Shown: one piece after another, positions 34,154 to 44,217 of the stretch
How the letters are laid out: every line of letters begins with the position of its first letter
Numbering within the stretch: position 1 is the stretch's first letter
NCBI RefSeq assembly: GCF_041080815.1
Contig: NZ_CP160205.1
Coordinates: 3,596,001-3,660,000, forward strand
DNA from: Mucilaginibacter yixingensis
Lineage (GTDB): Bacteria > Bacteroidota > Bacteroidia > Sphingobacteriales > Sphingobacteriaceae
Direction: 5' to 3'
DNA length: 64,000 bases
Program-made: the position numbers and the translations under genes
Notes under the pieces: model-generated
What the model saw: only the letters and a program-made list of their open reading frames with translations
Told to the model about the DNA's origin: nothing
The model's database searches: none

Positions 34154-36610
34154 TCAATCATCATCATCCTTTTTCTTTTTCTCCAGCAACACAAAGGCGC
34201 TGCGTTTAGGTGATGGCATTACCGAGTTTTCGCCTTTTACAGATTTCCAGATCACTTCGTTCAGATCCAGATCTGGTGCTGAGTCTTCTTTTTTGAAGTT
34301 CCAGGCTTCAGAGCGTTTGGCGCTTTTGGTATTGCCGGCGTTACGCTGGTTCAGGTCAACCCTGGCAGGGATAACTTTATAAGGCGCCAGGTTTGGCGTA
34401 GCCGTAAAGCACTCATACATTGGCATGGCAGCAGCATCATACTGGCTCATTGGCGGCAGGCCCAGGATCAGCTCGATGGTACGCAGCACGCCGGATGTTG
34501 AATACATGCTGTGCACTACGGTATTACGTTTCACATACGGCCCAACCACATAGACCGGTGAGCGGTGCGCATCAATATGATCAGGACCATTTTGTGCGTC
34601 GTCTTCCAGAATAAACACAACAGATTCTTTCCAGATCGGGCTTTGCGATAAATGCTCAATAATACGACCTACAGCCAGATCATTATCGGCAACAGCAGCA
34701 ATCGGACTGATTTTGCCTTTGCGCTGCCCGCTGGTATGGTCATTACTCACACGCATGGTGCTCAGCTGGGGCACGGCGTTAACGGCCAACAGCGAGTCAA
34801 AATCATGTGCCCAGGCTTCGTAGCGTACCTGATCGGTAACATCCAGGTCAAAGCCTGGTGATGCTGGCGCCATGTGGCCTTTCAATGTTTTATAGCTGGT
34901 TTTGCCATACTCACCAAACTCGCCATAGCTGCGGAAACTTACACCGGCACGCTGACAATAATCCCAGATGTAGCCATCGCGCGGGAAGTTTTGTTTCAGC
35001 ACGCCCTCAAAACCGGTTGAGCCGCCGCGGTTGCCGTAGGTAGTTGGCCAGGTTTTCTCTACAACGTCAGTAGCGTAAGCAGCCATGCTCCAGTTGTGGC
35101 CATCGGCGCTAACTTCGGCATCTACATAAAAGTTATCCATCAGCACAAAATTTTCGGCCAGGCTATGCTGATTCGGGGTGATCTTATCGCCAAAAATGCA
35201 CAGTGAATTATCGCCGTTACCTTTCTTCATGTCACCTAAAACCTGGTCGTACGTGCGGTTTTCTTTAATGATATAGAACACGTGTTTGATAGGCGATTTA
35301 TCACCCGGCTTACGTGGAATCGGGTTACCAGCTTCGCCCGGTGCTGCGGCTACCTTATCGTTATTGAAAGGTGTGTTGGCATAAACTTGTTTAGTATAAA
35401 CTTTCAGCTGATCGGCGTTCGGCGCATCAATCATTGATAATGAGCCTTTGAACAAACCGGCAATATATTGCAGGCGGCTGTTTGGGGTGCTCCCCATGTG
35501 CACACCGCTGTTGTCTTCCTTAACATAAGGCTGCGGCCCCTGTGGGTTAGCCATTGAGGTTAAGCCTTTACCGTTGGTTACAAAAATTTTATTATCCAGC
35601 ACCTTAACGTTGGTTGGGTACCAGCCCACCGGGATAAAGCCCATACTTTTGCTGTTGCCGGTTGCAGATACATCAAACACCGCCAGGCAGTTATTATCGG
35701 CATTGGCAATGTAAAGCGTTTTCTCGTTATCAGATAAGGCCAAACCATTGGTGGTAGAACCGGTCAGGTTGGTTGGATAAAGTGCTGTCGACAAAGTTTC
35801 CAGCACTTTGCCTGTGGCAGTATTCACTACCGATACGGTGTTATCATTAGCGTTGGCTACATACAACAGCGAGCCTTTCTTATTCAACAACAGCTCATTT
35901 GGGTGACTGCCAACTTCAATGTTACCGGTAATTTCTTGCGATTCGGTATTGAAGATAGCCACCTGTGTGCCACCCCACAGTGAGATGTAGAGCGATTTCT
36001 CATCTGGTGAGAGAATACAGCTGTAAGCGATATCTGGCAAATGGGTAGCGTTAATCACCTGTTTGCTTTTCAGATCTATAGTGTAAACGCTGTTATCCTC
36101 TTTGGTTACAGCGTATAGTTTAGAGCCATCTTTGGTTACGGTGATACCGGTTGGACAGATCTTGGTTTTTGGCCAGGCGTCACCCAGTCTGATGGTGTCA
36201 GGATCCTGCAGTTTGCCTTTATTAATAGCAAAGTCAAGGATCACGTTGGAGTTACCGCCAGATACATACAGGTCTTTCTCGTCTGGGCTGAAAGCCAGGC
36301 CATACCAGGCCACGCCCAACGTTTTCTCAGACAGTACTTTCTCCTGCTTCGGATCTATCAGTTGGAGCGATTGCGTGCTTTGGCCGTTATTGGTTATCGC
36401 CAGATATTTTTCTGACGGGCTGATCTTCATGTTCAGCGGTAAATCGCCCAGGGGTAATGAGCGGCCCGCCGGACTAATTTTCCACCCGTTGGGCAATATC
36501 ACTTGTCCGGTGGTTTTATCCTTACCCGGTGTTTGTGCAAAAGTGCCTTGCGCCGCAGCCAGCAAGCAGCAGGCCAGGCTAATTTTCTGCATCAATTGTT
36601 TCATATTCAA
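34154..36610 (-). CDS. Exported beta-propeller plus phosphoesterase-family protein
   Basis: An 818-residue exported protein. It has a signal peptide (about 1-25), a YncE-like seven-bladed beta-propeller (about 45-400) with repeated VVNTATGKVLETL-like blades, and a PF04185-type phosphoesterase domain (about 425-770) with KHVFYIIKENRTYDQVLGD, DGHNWSMAAYATD and EDDAQNGPDHIDAHRSPV. The domain family includes acid phosphatases and phospholipase C. It is the last gene of the Sus-like locus, 21 bases downstream of the barrel gene. It may release phosphate or lipid head groups at the surface; substrate unproven. M3 is an alternative start. Confidence 0.88.
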   Translation of the reverse strand: MNMKQLMQKISLACCLLAAAQGTFAQTPGKDKTTGQVILPNGWKISPAGRSLPLGDLPLNMKISPSEKYLAITNNGQSTQSLQLIDPKQEKVLSEKTLGVAWYGLAFSPDEKDLYVSGGNSNVILDFAINKGKLQDPDTIRLGDAWPKTKICPTGITVTKDGSKLYAVTKEDNSVYTIDLKSKQVINATHLPDIAYSCILSPDEKSLYISLWGGTQVAIFNTESQEITGNIEVGSHPNELLLNKKGSLLYVANANDNTVSVVNTATGKVLETLSTALYPTNLTGSTTNGLALSDNEKTLYIANADNNCLAVFDVSATGNSKSMGFIPVGWYPTNVKVLDNKIFVTNGKGLTSMANPQGPQPYVKEDNSGVHMGSTPNSRLQYIAGLFKGSLSMIDAPNADQLKVYTKQVYANTPFNNDKVAAAPGEAGNPIPRKPGDKSPIKHVFYIIKENRTYDQVLGDMKKGNGDNSLCIFGDKITPNQHSLAENFVLMDNFYVDAEVSADGHNWSMAAYATDVVEKTWPTTYGNRGGSTGFEGVLKQNFPRDGYIWDYCQRAGVSFRSYGEFGEYGKTSYKTLKGHMAPASPGFDLDVTDQVRYEAWAHDFDSLLAVNAVPQLSTMRVSNDHTSGQRKGKISPIAAVADNDLAVGRIIEHLSQSPIWKESVVFILEDDAQNGPDHIDAHRSPVYVVGPYVKRNTVVHSMYSTSGVLRTIELILGLPPMSQYDAAAMPMYECFTATPNLAPYKVIPARVDLNQRNAGNTKSAKRSEAWNFKKEDSAPDLDLNEVIWKSVKGENSVMPSPKRSAFVLLEKKKKDDDD

Positions 36611-36631
36611 ATTTCTTGTTCCTTTTGTTAA

Positions 36632-37468
36632 CTATTTATGAAGATTAAAAGTGATGGCACCGCGCACGGTAAAACCATTACTAATATCAGAGATGCCCAA
36701 ATCGCGGATAGCACCTGATTCTACCACGGTGCTGCGGGTGGCATGAAACACCGGTCCGCCGCAAAGCGAGAAACCAAAGCGCGAACTGGCCGGTGCATAA
36801 TTAACCGATGGGCCAACCAGTAGCTTGGCGCCGCCTTCGGCTTCGTCACTCTCCCAGAAGCCTTCCAGGTCTTGCCCAACGGCTTCAGCACCGGCATAAA
36901 AAGCGCCGGCAATACGGTGATGAAAACCAACACTGGTAATCAAATCAATATCATCTCTACCGGCCGCAAAAGCCTTCTCAAAACGCAGGTTTGCACCGAT
37001 GCGCCATTTGGCAACATCATAAGAGGCGGTGATACGGCTAAAGATGGCCGAGGTATTGGCAAAATCATGACTGAAACCCACGCCCACACCAATGCGCGGG
37101 CCAAAAAGTTTCTTGCCACCAATTACATCGCGCAGCACCTCTGCCTGTTGTGCTCCTGTTACGCCGCCGCTACGGGCAAAACCAAGGGCAGCGTTGGCAT
37201 ATAGTGTAAACCTATCACCAAGATAACCTTTTAACGCCAGTTGCTGATCAACACCATCATAACCAAAGGGCGATGAGGTACGCTCGCCATAACTACCTGA
37301 GTAATTAAGGCTCCATGATGCGGTTGCATCTGTAAGCGTGTTTACCTGAAAAAGGAATGGTTGTGGCTGAGCAGCGCCAAAACCACTCATGGTTGGCTTA
37401 ACCGGGTTTTGCGCCGATGCAGATAATCCTGCCAAAACCAATAAACTCAAAAAGCAATTCTTCATCAT
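36632..37468 (-). CDS. Outer-membrane beta-barrel protein of the Sus-like locus
   Basis: A 278-residue protein with a signal peptide (1-19) and alternating strands with aromatic ends (for example FTLYANAALGFA, RIGVGVGFSHDF, GFHHRIAGAFYAGAEAVG), typical of a small outer-membrane barrel. No family name is certain. It lies between the DUF5689 and phosphoesterase genes and is probably in the same transcript, though a hairpin (37495-37531) precedes it. It could be a porin-like channel for the released product. Confidence 0.65.
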   Translation of the reverse strand: MMKNCFLSLLVLAGLSASAQNPVKPTMSGFGAAQPQPFLFQVNTLTDATASWSLNYSGSYGERTSSPFGYDGVDQQLALKGYLGDRFTLYANAALGFARSGGVTGAQQAEVLRDVIGGKKLFGPRIGVGVGFSHDFANTSAIFSRITASYDVAKWRIGANLRFEKAFAAGRDDIDLITSVGFHHRIAGAFYAGAEAVGQDLEGFWESDEAEGGAKLLVGPSVNYAPASSRFGFSLCGGPVFHATRSTVVESGAIRDLGISDISNGFTVRGAITFNLHK

Positions 37469-37494
37469 ATATGGTAGTAGTTTTTGCTTAAAAT

Positions 37495-37531
37495 AGCATA
37501 AAGCCGACGATACACTCGCCGACTTTATGCT
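37495..37531 (-). terminator. Hairpin between DUF5689 and barrel genes
   Basis: AGCATAAAG (37495-37503) pairs with CTTTATGCT (37523-37531), extended by CGG/CCG bases with mismatches. On the minus strand it is followed by ATTTTAAG rather than a clean T-run, so it may only partly stop transcription. Confidence 0.5.
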
Positions 37532-37546
37532 GTAGATCTATCTGTT

Positions 37547-39133
37547 TTAGTTTTTCAGCGTAGTTGGCAATGTGCCCGTCGGGAACTCCGCCTCTATCTG
37601 ATCTATGGTAGATGCCTTGGTGAGCTGCACAATCTGTTGCGTACGCGCTTTAACCCATTTACCTAACCGGGCATTGTAAATACCGCCCAGTTTGTAGTAG
37701 AAGCCTTGATCTGCAGGCGTGGTATAACTCAAACTCAGCGTATTAGAACCCTGACGGTAGAACGGCTGCGAGTCAAGTGTAATTGGGTTTACGATATCGT
37801 AAAAGTCGTTATTGGCAATTCTGTAACCTACTGCCGGAGGACCAGCCGAGAACAACGAACCGCCGGTAGAGATAAACATAGCATCAATAGGCGTGCTATC
37901 TTTAGTTACCAGTGTATCGGCAAATATGGCCATACCAAAGGCATTACCACTATTGGCGAAGAAGCCACCATTTTTCTCACCGAAACCGTCGCCACTCTGG
38001 GTGGTATAGTTAAACGCTCTGATCCAGTTTGACGAAGCCATGCTGGTTGAGCTTGAACCATTGATGGTTTTGCCTGAACCGCCCACATAGAAGTAAGTAC
38101 CGGCTTTAGCTGTACCGCTGGTAAGGTTAAACTTAAAAGTTCTGAACACTGTAGCCGCAACCGAGCCTACCGCCGGCGAACCGCCGCCTGTAGCCCAACC
38201 ATTGGTAGGGAAACCAGCAGGAGTAGACGCGCCCGCGTTATTAGTAACAACAACAGAGAAAGGTGTTTCGCTGAAGTCGATGTCCTCGGTTGCCAGGAAC
38301 TGGATGTACTCATAGTTGCCATCGCCGCCAGAAACGTCATTAATAAAGCCGCTGATCACGGCCCGGGTTTTGGTAACCGTTGAGCTAAGCACCTGCACAT
38401 CATCCGGTTTGCGCATACGGATCTGCGGGGTTAGTTTACCATCTGCACCCGCGGTGTTGAACACGATGCCGTAGAAATTGGCCAAAACTGGCAGCGCGGT
38501 GCCGGCAAACGTAGCCCCTGCCTCTGTATGCATGTTGATGTTTTCAAAACCATCGTTCACTACTTTATCGCCACCAAATTTATCAGTAGGCGTGGGTATC
38601 GGGTCAAAACCACCTTTTACAATAGCCACCAGCGTACTTTCGTAATCTGAAGGACTAGCCAAAATAGAGCTACTTGGAACACGGTTAGCCGGGATGGCAT
38701 TACCGCTTGAAATTTTGGTTACGTTGCCTGCAGAAATGTTTTTGATCTGCAGGATGCCATCAGCACGGGTAAGCAAGCCACCCAACACGTTAACAGTAAC
38801 CGAGTCGCCTGATGAATATTTGGCTGCATCAGCACCCAGCGGAATAGAGATACCGCGCAAAAGCGTTAAACGGCGGTGATCCTGAATAACCAGGTAACCG
38901 GCTGCAGGCATATTTTTACCTGAGTAATCTGACACCACAATACCGGTGATACGGTCTGAACCAAACATGTTATCGCGGTTAAGCGTTACGTCGGTTCCTT
39001 TATATAAGTTACGCAGATCATACATCGGGATGTACGGACTAACCACCCCACCCTGGTAATTACCTAGCTTTTTGCAACCGGCCCATGTGAAGGCAACGGC
39101 TAACAAAAGGGCGTAAAATGCTATCTTTTTCAT
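37547..39133 (-). CDS. DUF5689 outer-membrane lipoprotein
   Basis: A 528-residue lipoprotein (signal ending FTWAGC) with a DUF5689 domain in the N half (about 20-250; MYDLRNLYKGTDVTL, GYLVIQDHRRLTLLRGISIPL, GDSVTVNVLGGLL) and a C-terminal half of beta-rich repeats. ATG at 39133 is chosen because it gives the clean signal; a longer frame starts seven codons earlier. DUF5689 has an OB-like nucleic-acid-binding look and often sits with SusC/SusD pairs and endonuclease or phosphatase genes. It lies 37 bases after the SusD gene. Role unproven. Confidence 0.85.
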   Translation of the reverse strand: MKKIAFYALLLAVAFTWAGCKKLGNYQGGVVSPYIPMYDLRNLYKGTDVTLNRDNMFGSDRITGIVVSDYSGKNMPAAGYLVIQDHRRLTLLRGISIPLGADAAKYSSGDSVTVNVLGGLLTRADGILQIKNISAGNVTKISSGNAIPANRVPSSSILASPSDYESTLVAIVKGGFDPIPTPTDKFGGDKVVNDGFENINMHTEAGATFAGTALPVLANFYGIVFNTAGADGKLTPQIRMRKPDDVQVLSSTVTKTRAVISGFINDVSGGDGNYEYIQFLATEDIDFSETPFSVVVTNNAGASTPAGFPTNGWATGGGSPAVGSVAATVFRTFKFNLTSGTAKAGTYFYVGGSGKTINGSSSTSMASSNWIRAFNYTTQSGDGFGEKNGGFFANSGNAFGMAIFADTLVTKDSTPIDAMFISTGGSLFSAGPPAVGYRIANNDFYDIVNPITLDSQPFYRQGSNTLSLSYTTPADQGFYYKLGGIYNARLGKWVKARTQQIVQLTKASTIDQIEAEFPTGTLPTTLKN

Positions 39134-39170
39134 GTTACTATTTATTGTGAGCATTTAAAATCTTATTCAA

Positions 39171-40733
39171 TTATGGTTTTTGCCACCAAACCTGGGTTGA
39201 TATTTCATCGGCACCCTGAGCGGCAACTGCAGCTTTATAGTTTGACGGGTTGGCAGATTGTACGTAAACCGGGTATACCATACGGGCCGGCATTACACCA
39301 CCGTTTCTAAGGCCGGTTCCCTTAGGCAATATTGGGTGACCGGTACGGCGGTACTCAAACCATTGCTGTAAATCTTCCAAAAACAACACATAATATTTCT
39401 GTAGCTGAATACGCTCCATCTTAGCGTCTGTTGATTCTGTTTCATCCCATGAAATGTCGGCAGCTGTCAGATAAGTGCGGAATGCAGCAGTGCTGGTAGT
39501 GGTAGCTGGTGAAGGCATACCCGCGGCCGGCGCATTTGGCCAGGTAGGCAGCCAGTACAGGATACCGTTAAGCACACCAGTTTCCCAATAGGTTTGCGCA
39601 CTACCAGTGATGTAACCTTTAACAGCACACTCTGACAGGATAAACTGCAGCTCCGGGTAGTTCATAATCAAACCGGTAAGCGGGCTGGTTTGCAAGCTTA
39701 CTGCCGAAGTATTTGAGTAGAAGTATGATTGCTTTGCGTCGCCGTTGCCTGGTGCGTATCCGCTGGCTACACCGGCAAAACCGTTATGGCCCTGTGCTAT
39801 AGACCATACGTTAAAGCCATTGGTGGCGTAGTTTGAGATGTTGATACGCGGATCTGCCCAGTTAACCATATGATCCATAAAGAAGCTACAGATAGCCGGT
39901 GAGCGCCAATCCTGCTCACGCACACCCTGATAAGGCGATACATAAGCACCACCTACCCAACGCAACACGGCAGAATCATCATTGCTGGCCATAATTGGAT
40001 ACGTTGATGGGCTGGTGTTCACTATCTGCTGAATTTTAGCTATTGCCGCGGCAGATGTCTCGCTTTTGCCTGCCACTTTAAGCAGCATACGCAGATAAAG
40101 CGAGTTACCCAGCTTGCGCCATTTGCTAATGTTACCGCTAAAAACAGGATCGCTGGCTGCGGCTATGGCAGTATTGGCGGTTAACAGGGTGTTGGCGTTC
40201 TCCAGCATCTGGAAAATACCGGCATAAATATCTTTCTGACTATCAAACTTTGGCTCATAAATACTGCTGTCGCGAGCCAGGTTTGATTGAGAGAAAGGTG
40301 CATCGCCATAAGTATCGGTAATAAGCGAGTAAATCCAGGCCTGGCATACCAGCGAGATACCCTGGTATGATTTATTGAAGTTTACCGGATCATTAGCCAG
40401 CTTGTAAACATCTTTAAAGTTGGTTAACTGCAAATACCAGTTGTTCCACAGGTTGTCTGAGGTTGATTTCGGAAAATCATATCTAAACACGGCGCCCTCA
40501 GCATCGGTCTCACTCACGGTAACCTGCATCAACTCGTTGTTAAAGTTGCGGTTACGCAGCATATTGGCGCTCAATGTATTTACCAGCGCCGGTGCCAGCA
40601 ATTGTTGTGGCTGGGCATTTGGTGTATTAACCGGGTCGGTATTTATTTTATCAAAATTTTTGGTGCACGAAGGGAGCACGGCAACCAGCCCCAGCATCGC
40701 AACAGGTATCCACTTAAAAATATTGGTTTTCAT
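39171..40733 (-). CDS. SusD/RagB-like nutrient-binding lipoprotein
   Basis: A 520-residue lipoprotein (AVLPSC lipobox) of the SusD-like_2 group: helical TPR-like core, with KINTDPVNTPNAQPQQLL early and the region ELQFILSECAVKGY late. It sits on the SusC barrel at the cell surface and binds the substrate. Its start is 11 bases after the SusC stop. The group often pairs with SusC proteins that do not take starch; substrate not evident. Confidence 0.93.
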   Translation of the reverse strand: MKTNIFKWIPVAMLGLVAVLPSCTKNFDKINTDPVNTPNAQPQQLLAPALVNTLSANMLRNRNFNNELMQVTVSETDAEGAVFRYDFPKSTSDNLWNNWYLQLTNFKDVYKLANDPVNFNKSYQGISLVCQAWIYSLITDTYGDAPFSQSNLARDSSIYEPKFDSQKDIYAGIFQMLENANTLLTANTAIAAASDPVFSGNISKWRKLGNSLYLRMLLKVAGKSETSAAAIAKIQQIVNTSPSTYPIMASNDDSAVLRWVGGAYVSPYQGVREQDWRSPAICSFFMDHMVNWADPRINISNYATNGFNVWSIAQGHNGFAGVASGYAPGNGDAKQSYFYSNTSAVSLQTSPLTGLIMNYPELQFILSECAVKGYITGSAQTYWETGVLNGILYWLPTWPNAPAAGMPSPATTTSTAAFRTYLTAADISWDETESTDAKMERIQLQKYYVLFLEDLQQWFEYRRTGHPILPKGTGLRNGGVMPARMVYPVYVQSANPSNYKAAVAAQGADEISTQVWWQKP

Positions 40734-40744
40734 GTCTCTTAATG

Positions 40745-43700
40745 TTAAAATGAAACGGTTAGGTTAGCGCCCAAAGTTCTGGTTGATGGGAACTGACCGA
40801 TCTCGAAACCGGTAGTAATGTCGGTACCGCTCAGTGTACCAAACTCCGGATCAAACATAGGCCATGGCGACCAGATGAACAGATCGCGACCGTATACGCC
40901 TATGGTAACGCGTTGCAAACCCGCTTTTTTAACCAGGTTAACCGGCAGAGTATAGCTCAGGCTGGCTTCTCTGAACTTGATAAAGTCTGTACTAAAGGTG
41001 CTTCCCTCGGCATTGTCTTGGCCCATTTGTGAACGGTAGTAGTTATCTACGTCGAAGGTAAGTGTGGTATTAGGGCTGTATGAACCATCAGCATTCTGTA
41101 CTACACCGTTACCAATGATACCGTTGTAACGACCCGGCAGCGTGCTTTGCAGTTTACCCTGCTCCACCATTTTATAGTTCATCAGCGAGTGGGCCACGGC
41201 ACCATGCTGCGCATCAAATAATACGTGCAGCGCTATGTTTTTATAGGTCCAGGTACTGCCCCAGCTCACTTTGTATTTAGGCATGGTGTTACCCAGGTAA
41301 ACTACACCCGGAGCCAGTTTGGCAAAGCCGGTTGTTTTATCATACACAATCTGTCCGTCTGGTGCGCGGAGGAAACCGTTACCATACAAATCGCCCATGC
41401 TGCCGCCTACTTTAGCTACCACCTGGCCGCCGCCTACAGAACCTGTACGCAGGATAAGCGTGCTGTCTGGCAACGAGATGATTTTATTACGGTTTGCGGT
41501 GAAGGTACCCATCAGTGTCCAGTTAAAGCCACCTGCGCGGTCGCTCTTGATAGGGCTGCCGTGAATAGAAAATTCGACACCCTGGTTATTTACCTGGCCA
41601 ACGTTGGTGATAAAGCTAGGGTAACCAGAAGAACGGTCTAGCTGACGCACCAGCTGTTGGTTTTTAGTATTACCGGCATATAAAGCAAGGTCAAATCCAA
41701 TACGGTTTTTCAACATATTTACTTCTGTACCAACCTCATAGGTAGTGGTACGCAACGGCTGGATGTTAGGGTTGGTTAACAGTGAAGGGTTAGATAAACC
41801 GCCACCAAACAAAGAACCTGCCGATACATAGTTAAACGCGGTACGGTAAGCATCTAAACCACCGTTACCCACTTGCGCTGCTGAGGCACGGAACTTAAGG
41901 TAATCTATATACGATGGCATCTTCGCCACGTCAGACAGGATAAAGCTGGCGCTGGCCGACGGGAAATTAAGGCCCACACTATTGGTACGCAGTGGCGTAG
42001 CCAGGTTACTGTTATAATCCTGACGGTCGGTTAACTCTAAGTACAGGTAGCTTTTATATGCTACGTCCATGATGCCGTAAAAGCTATTGATATTATAGCG
42101 CTGATACGGGTTGTCTGGCGATGTAACATAAATCAGTGGACCTTTTGCATTTGAGTATGAGTAAACTCCCGGATAGGTAAGTGAGTCGGCACGAACCTCA
42201 TCTTTACGATAACGGTTGGCCAGCATGCTGCCACCGGCGGTAACACTCAGGTCAAAATCTTTACCTATTTTTTTTGCATAGCGTAACAAGAAATCGCCGC
42301 TAACCTCCTGGTTAAAAATATCTTGCGTACGGTATGAACCATAAACGTATTTAGAACCTGCATCATACGGGCGATCCTGCTCGCGCTGCTCATAGCTCAT
42401 GTCTAAAGAGGTGCGCAGTTGCAGGCTTAACTCTTTGGTAAACTGATAGGTAGCAGAAGCATTGCCGGTAATTGCGTTACGGTTTGATTTATTCAAAAAC
42501 TCATAAGCTACCGCATAAGGGTTTTCTGGGAACGAGCTGAACGGATATTCAATAGCGCGATCTGTCTGGCCCAATTTCCAATAGTTTTTAAGCCAGTTAA
42601 TATCAGCACTTGGCTGCCAGAAAATAAACCAGTACATAATTGATTGATTACCGTATCCGGCGCCTGGCAGGTTATCGCTGAAGCGGTTATCATAAGTAAC
42701 CTTTGAATTGATGGTCAGCTTATCAGTCAGTTTTGAGTTGATAGACATGGCTGCCGAGTTACGACCGTAACCTGTGTTAGGAACAATCCAGGTGTTTTTT
42801 ACATTGGTAACAGAGAAACGACCACTGGTACGGTCATTACCGCCATCAACAGTTACGGTATTGGTGTAGGTTTGTCCCTGGTTAAAGTATTGTTTTACAC
42901 CACTATTAGGATAGGCCACCCACGGGGTACGCGTTTTACCTACTGTCTGCGTGGTGGGGTCAAACTGATAGAACATCTGTCCATCAAACCGCGGACCGTA
43001 AGCAGAGCTGGTACCACTGGTACTTGCCCCGTCTGCACTGGCACCATAAGAGTAGTAGTTAGCACCTGCCAAACCCTGGCCATACTCATACTGCAAAGCC
43101 GGCCAACGGTTTACATTTGCAATTGATGCATTTGAGTTAAGTGTAACGCCCAGGCCTTTCTTTTTTGAGTTGCCTGATTTGGTGGTGATGATAACTGCAC
43201 CATTGTTACCACGCTCGCCATAAAGAGCAGCGGCGGCGGCACCTTTCAGTACGGTTACACTTTCAATGTCTTCTGGGTTCAGGTCGTCCACATTGCTGCC
43301 ATAATCTGCCGGCATATTGTCGCTGCTGGTACCGTAAACACTCTCACCCGCAATTGCAGAACGGCGACCGCTACTGCTGCTGATTACCACACCGTCCAAT
43401 ACAATCAGGGCGGCATTGTCGCCGGTCAGGTTGTTCTCACCGCGCAAAATGATCTTTGTAGAACCCATAGGGCCACTGTTTGAGCGGATCAGGTTTAAAC
43501 CGGCAACCTTGCCAGAAAGTGCGTCGGTCCAGTTGTTAGAAAGCGCATCGGTCAGGTCCTGCCCCTTTACTACTGTGGCTGCATAGCCTAATGCTTTCTC
43601 TTCGCGCTTAATACCCAAAGCGGTTACTACCACCTCGTTAAGCGTAGCTGCGGTTGCATTAAGCGTGATGCTTACGCCAAGCGCATTGCTGTTGTATACT

Positions 43701-44209
43701 TGTTTCTGCGCCTCATAACCTACCATAGAAAAGTTAACAGCAGTACTGCGCGGCACGCGCACAGAGAACTTACCATCAATGTTGGTTGAGCCTACAAATT
43801 TTTTGTTAACATCGGTAATGGTAACACCAACTAGTGGTTGCTTATCATCAGCAGAAAGTACGATACCGCTAACCGATACCAATTCCAGCCTTTTGATAAC
43901 CACATTACCGTCAATGTTTTTTATGCCGATGCTGGCCTGCTGTTGTAAAACAGACGCCAGGGTTTCGAAAGAAACATCCTCTGACGAAAGGGTAACCATT
44001 GTTGCCATGTTTACATCGGTGTTGAACGATACTTTAAAACCATACTTGGTTTTGAGGCTGTTAACAATGTCTTGCACGCTAATGCGCTTCTGCTCAAAAT
44101 GGAGCTGCCCGGGCATCTTTACCTGTGCTCTGAGCGATAGCGTACAGACGATGAGGCATAAGATGAAGTAAAACTTTTTTCGATGGGGCGAAAATTTAAA
44201 GATTTTCAT
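40745..44209 (-). CDS. SusC/RagA-like TonB-dependent receptor with STN signalling domain
   Basis: A 1154-residue outer-membrane importer. After the signal peptide (1-28) come an STN domain (about 40-110; ISVQDIVNSLKTKYGFKVSF), a carboxypeptidase-like domain (about 113-190), a plug beginning near VVTALGIKREEKAL, and the barrel ending TLGANLTVSF. The STN domain is the part that signals to an anti-sigma factor, and FecR lies 8 bases upstream. So import can switch on its own operon through FecR and ECF sigma. SusD follows in the same direction. Confidence 0.96.
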   Translation of the reverse strand: MKIFKFSPHRKKFYFILCLIVCTLSLRAQVKMPGQLHFEQKRISVQDIVNSLKTKYGFKVSFNTDVNMATMVTLSSEDVSFETLASVLQQQASIGIKNIDGNVVIKRLELVSVSGIVLSADDKQPLVGVTITDVNKKFVGSTNIDGKFSVRVPRSTAVNFSMVGYEAQKQVYNSNALGVSITLNATAATLNEVVVTALGIKREEKALGYAATVVKGQDLTDALSNNWTDALSGKVAGLNLIRSNSGPMGSTKIILRGENNLTGDNAALIVLDGVVISSSSGRRSAIAGESVYGTSSDNMPADYGSNVDDLNPEDIESVTVLKGAAAAALYGERGNNGAVIITTKSGNSKKKGLGVTLNSNASIANVNRWPALQYEYGQGLAGANYYSYGASADGASTSGTSSAYGPRFDGQMFYQFDPTTQTVGKTRTPWVAYPNSGVKQYFNQGQTYTNTVTVDGGNDRTSGRFSVTNVKNTWIVPNTGYGRNSAAMSINSKLTDKLTINSKVTYDNRFSDNLPGAGYGNQSIMYWFIFWQPSADINWLKNYWKLGQTDRAIEYPFSSFPENPYAVAYEFLNKSNRNAITGNASATYQFTKELSLQLRTSLDMSYEQREQDRPYDAGSKYVYGSYRTQDIFNQEVSGDFLLRYAKKIGKDFDLSVTAGGSMLANRYRKDEVRADSLTYPGVYSYSNAKGPLIYVTSPDNPYQRYNINSFYGIMDVAYKSYLYLELTDRQDYNSNLATPLRTNSVGLNFPSASASFILSDVAKMPSYIDYLKFRASAAQVGNGGLDAYRTAFNYVSAGSLFGGGLSNPSLLTNPNIQPLRTTTYEVGTEVNMLKNRIGFDLALYAGNTKNQQLVRQLDRSSGYPSFITNVGQVNNQGVEFSIHGSPIKSDRAGGFNWTLMGTFTANRNKIISLPDSTLILRTGSVGGGQVVAKVGGSMGDLYGNGFLRAPDGQIVYDKTTGFAKLAPGVVYLGNTMPKYKVSWGSTWTYKNIALHVLFDAQHGAVAHSLMNYKMVEQGKLQSTLPGRYNGIIGNGVVQNADGSYSPNTTLTFDVDNYYRSQMGQDNAEGSTFSTDFIKFREASLSYTLPVNLVKKAGLQRVTIGVYGRDLFIWSPWPMFDPEFGTLSGTDITTGFEIGQFPSTRTLGANLTVSF

Positions 44210-44217
44210 TTTGTTGA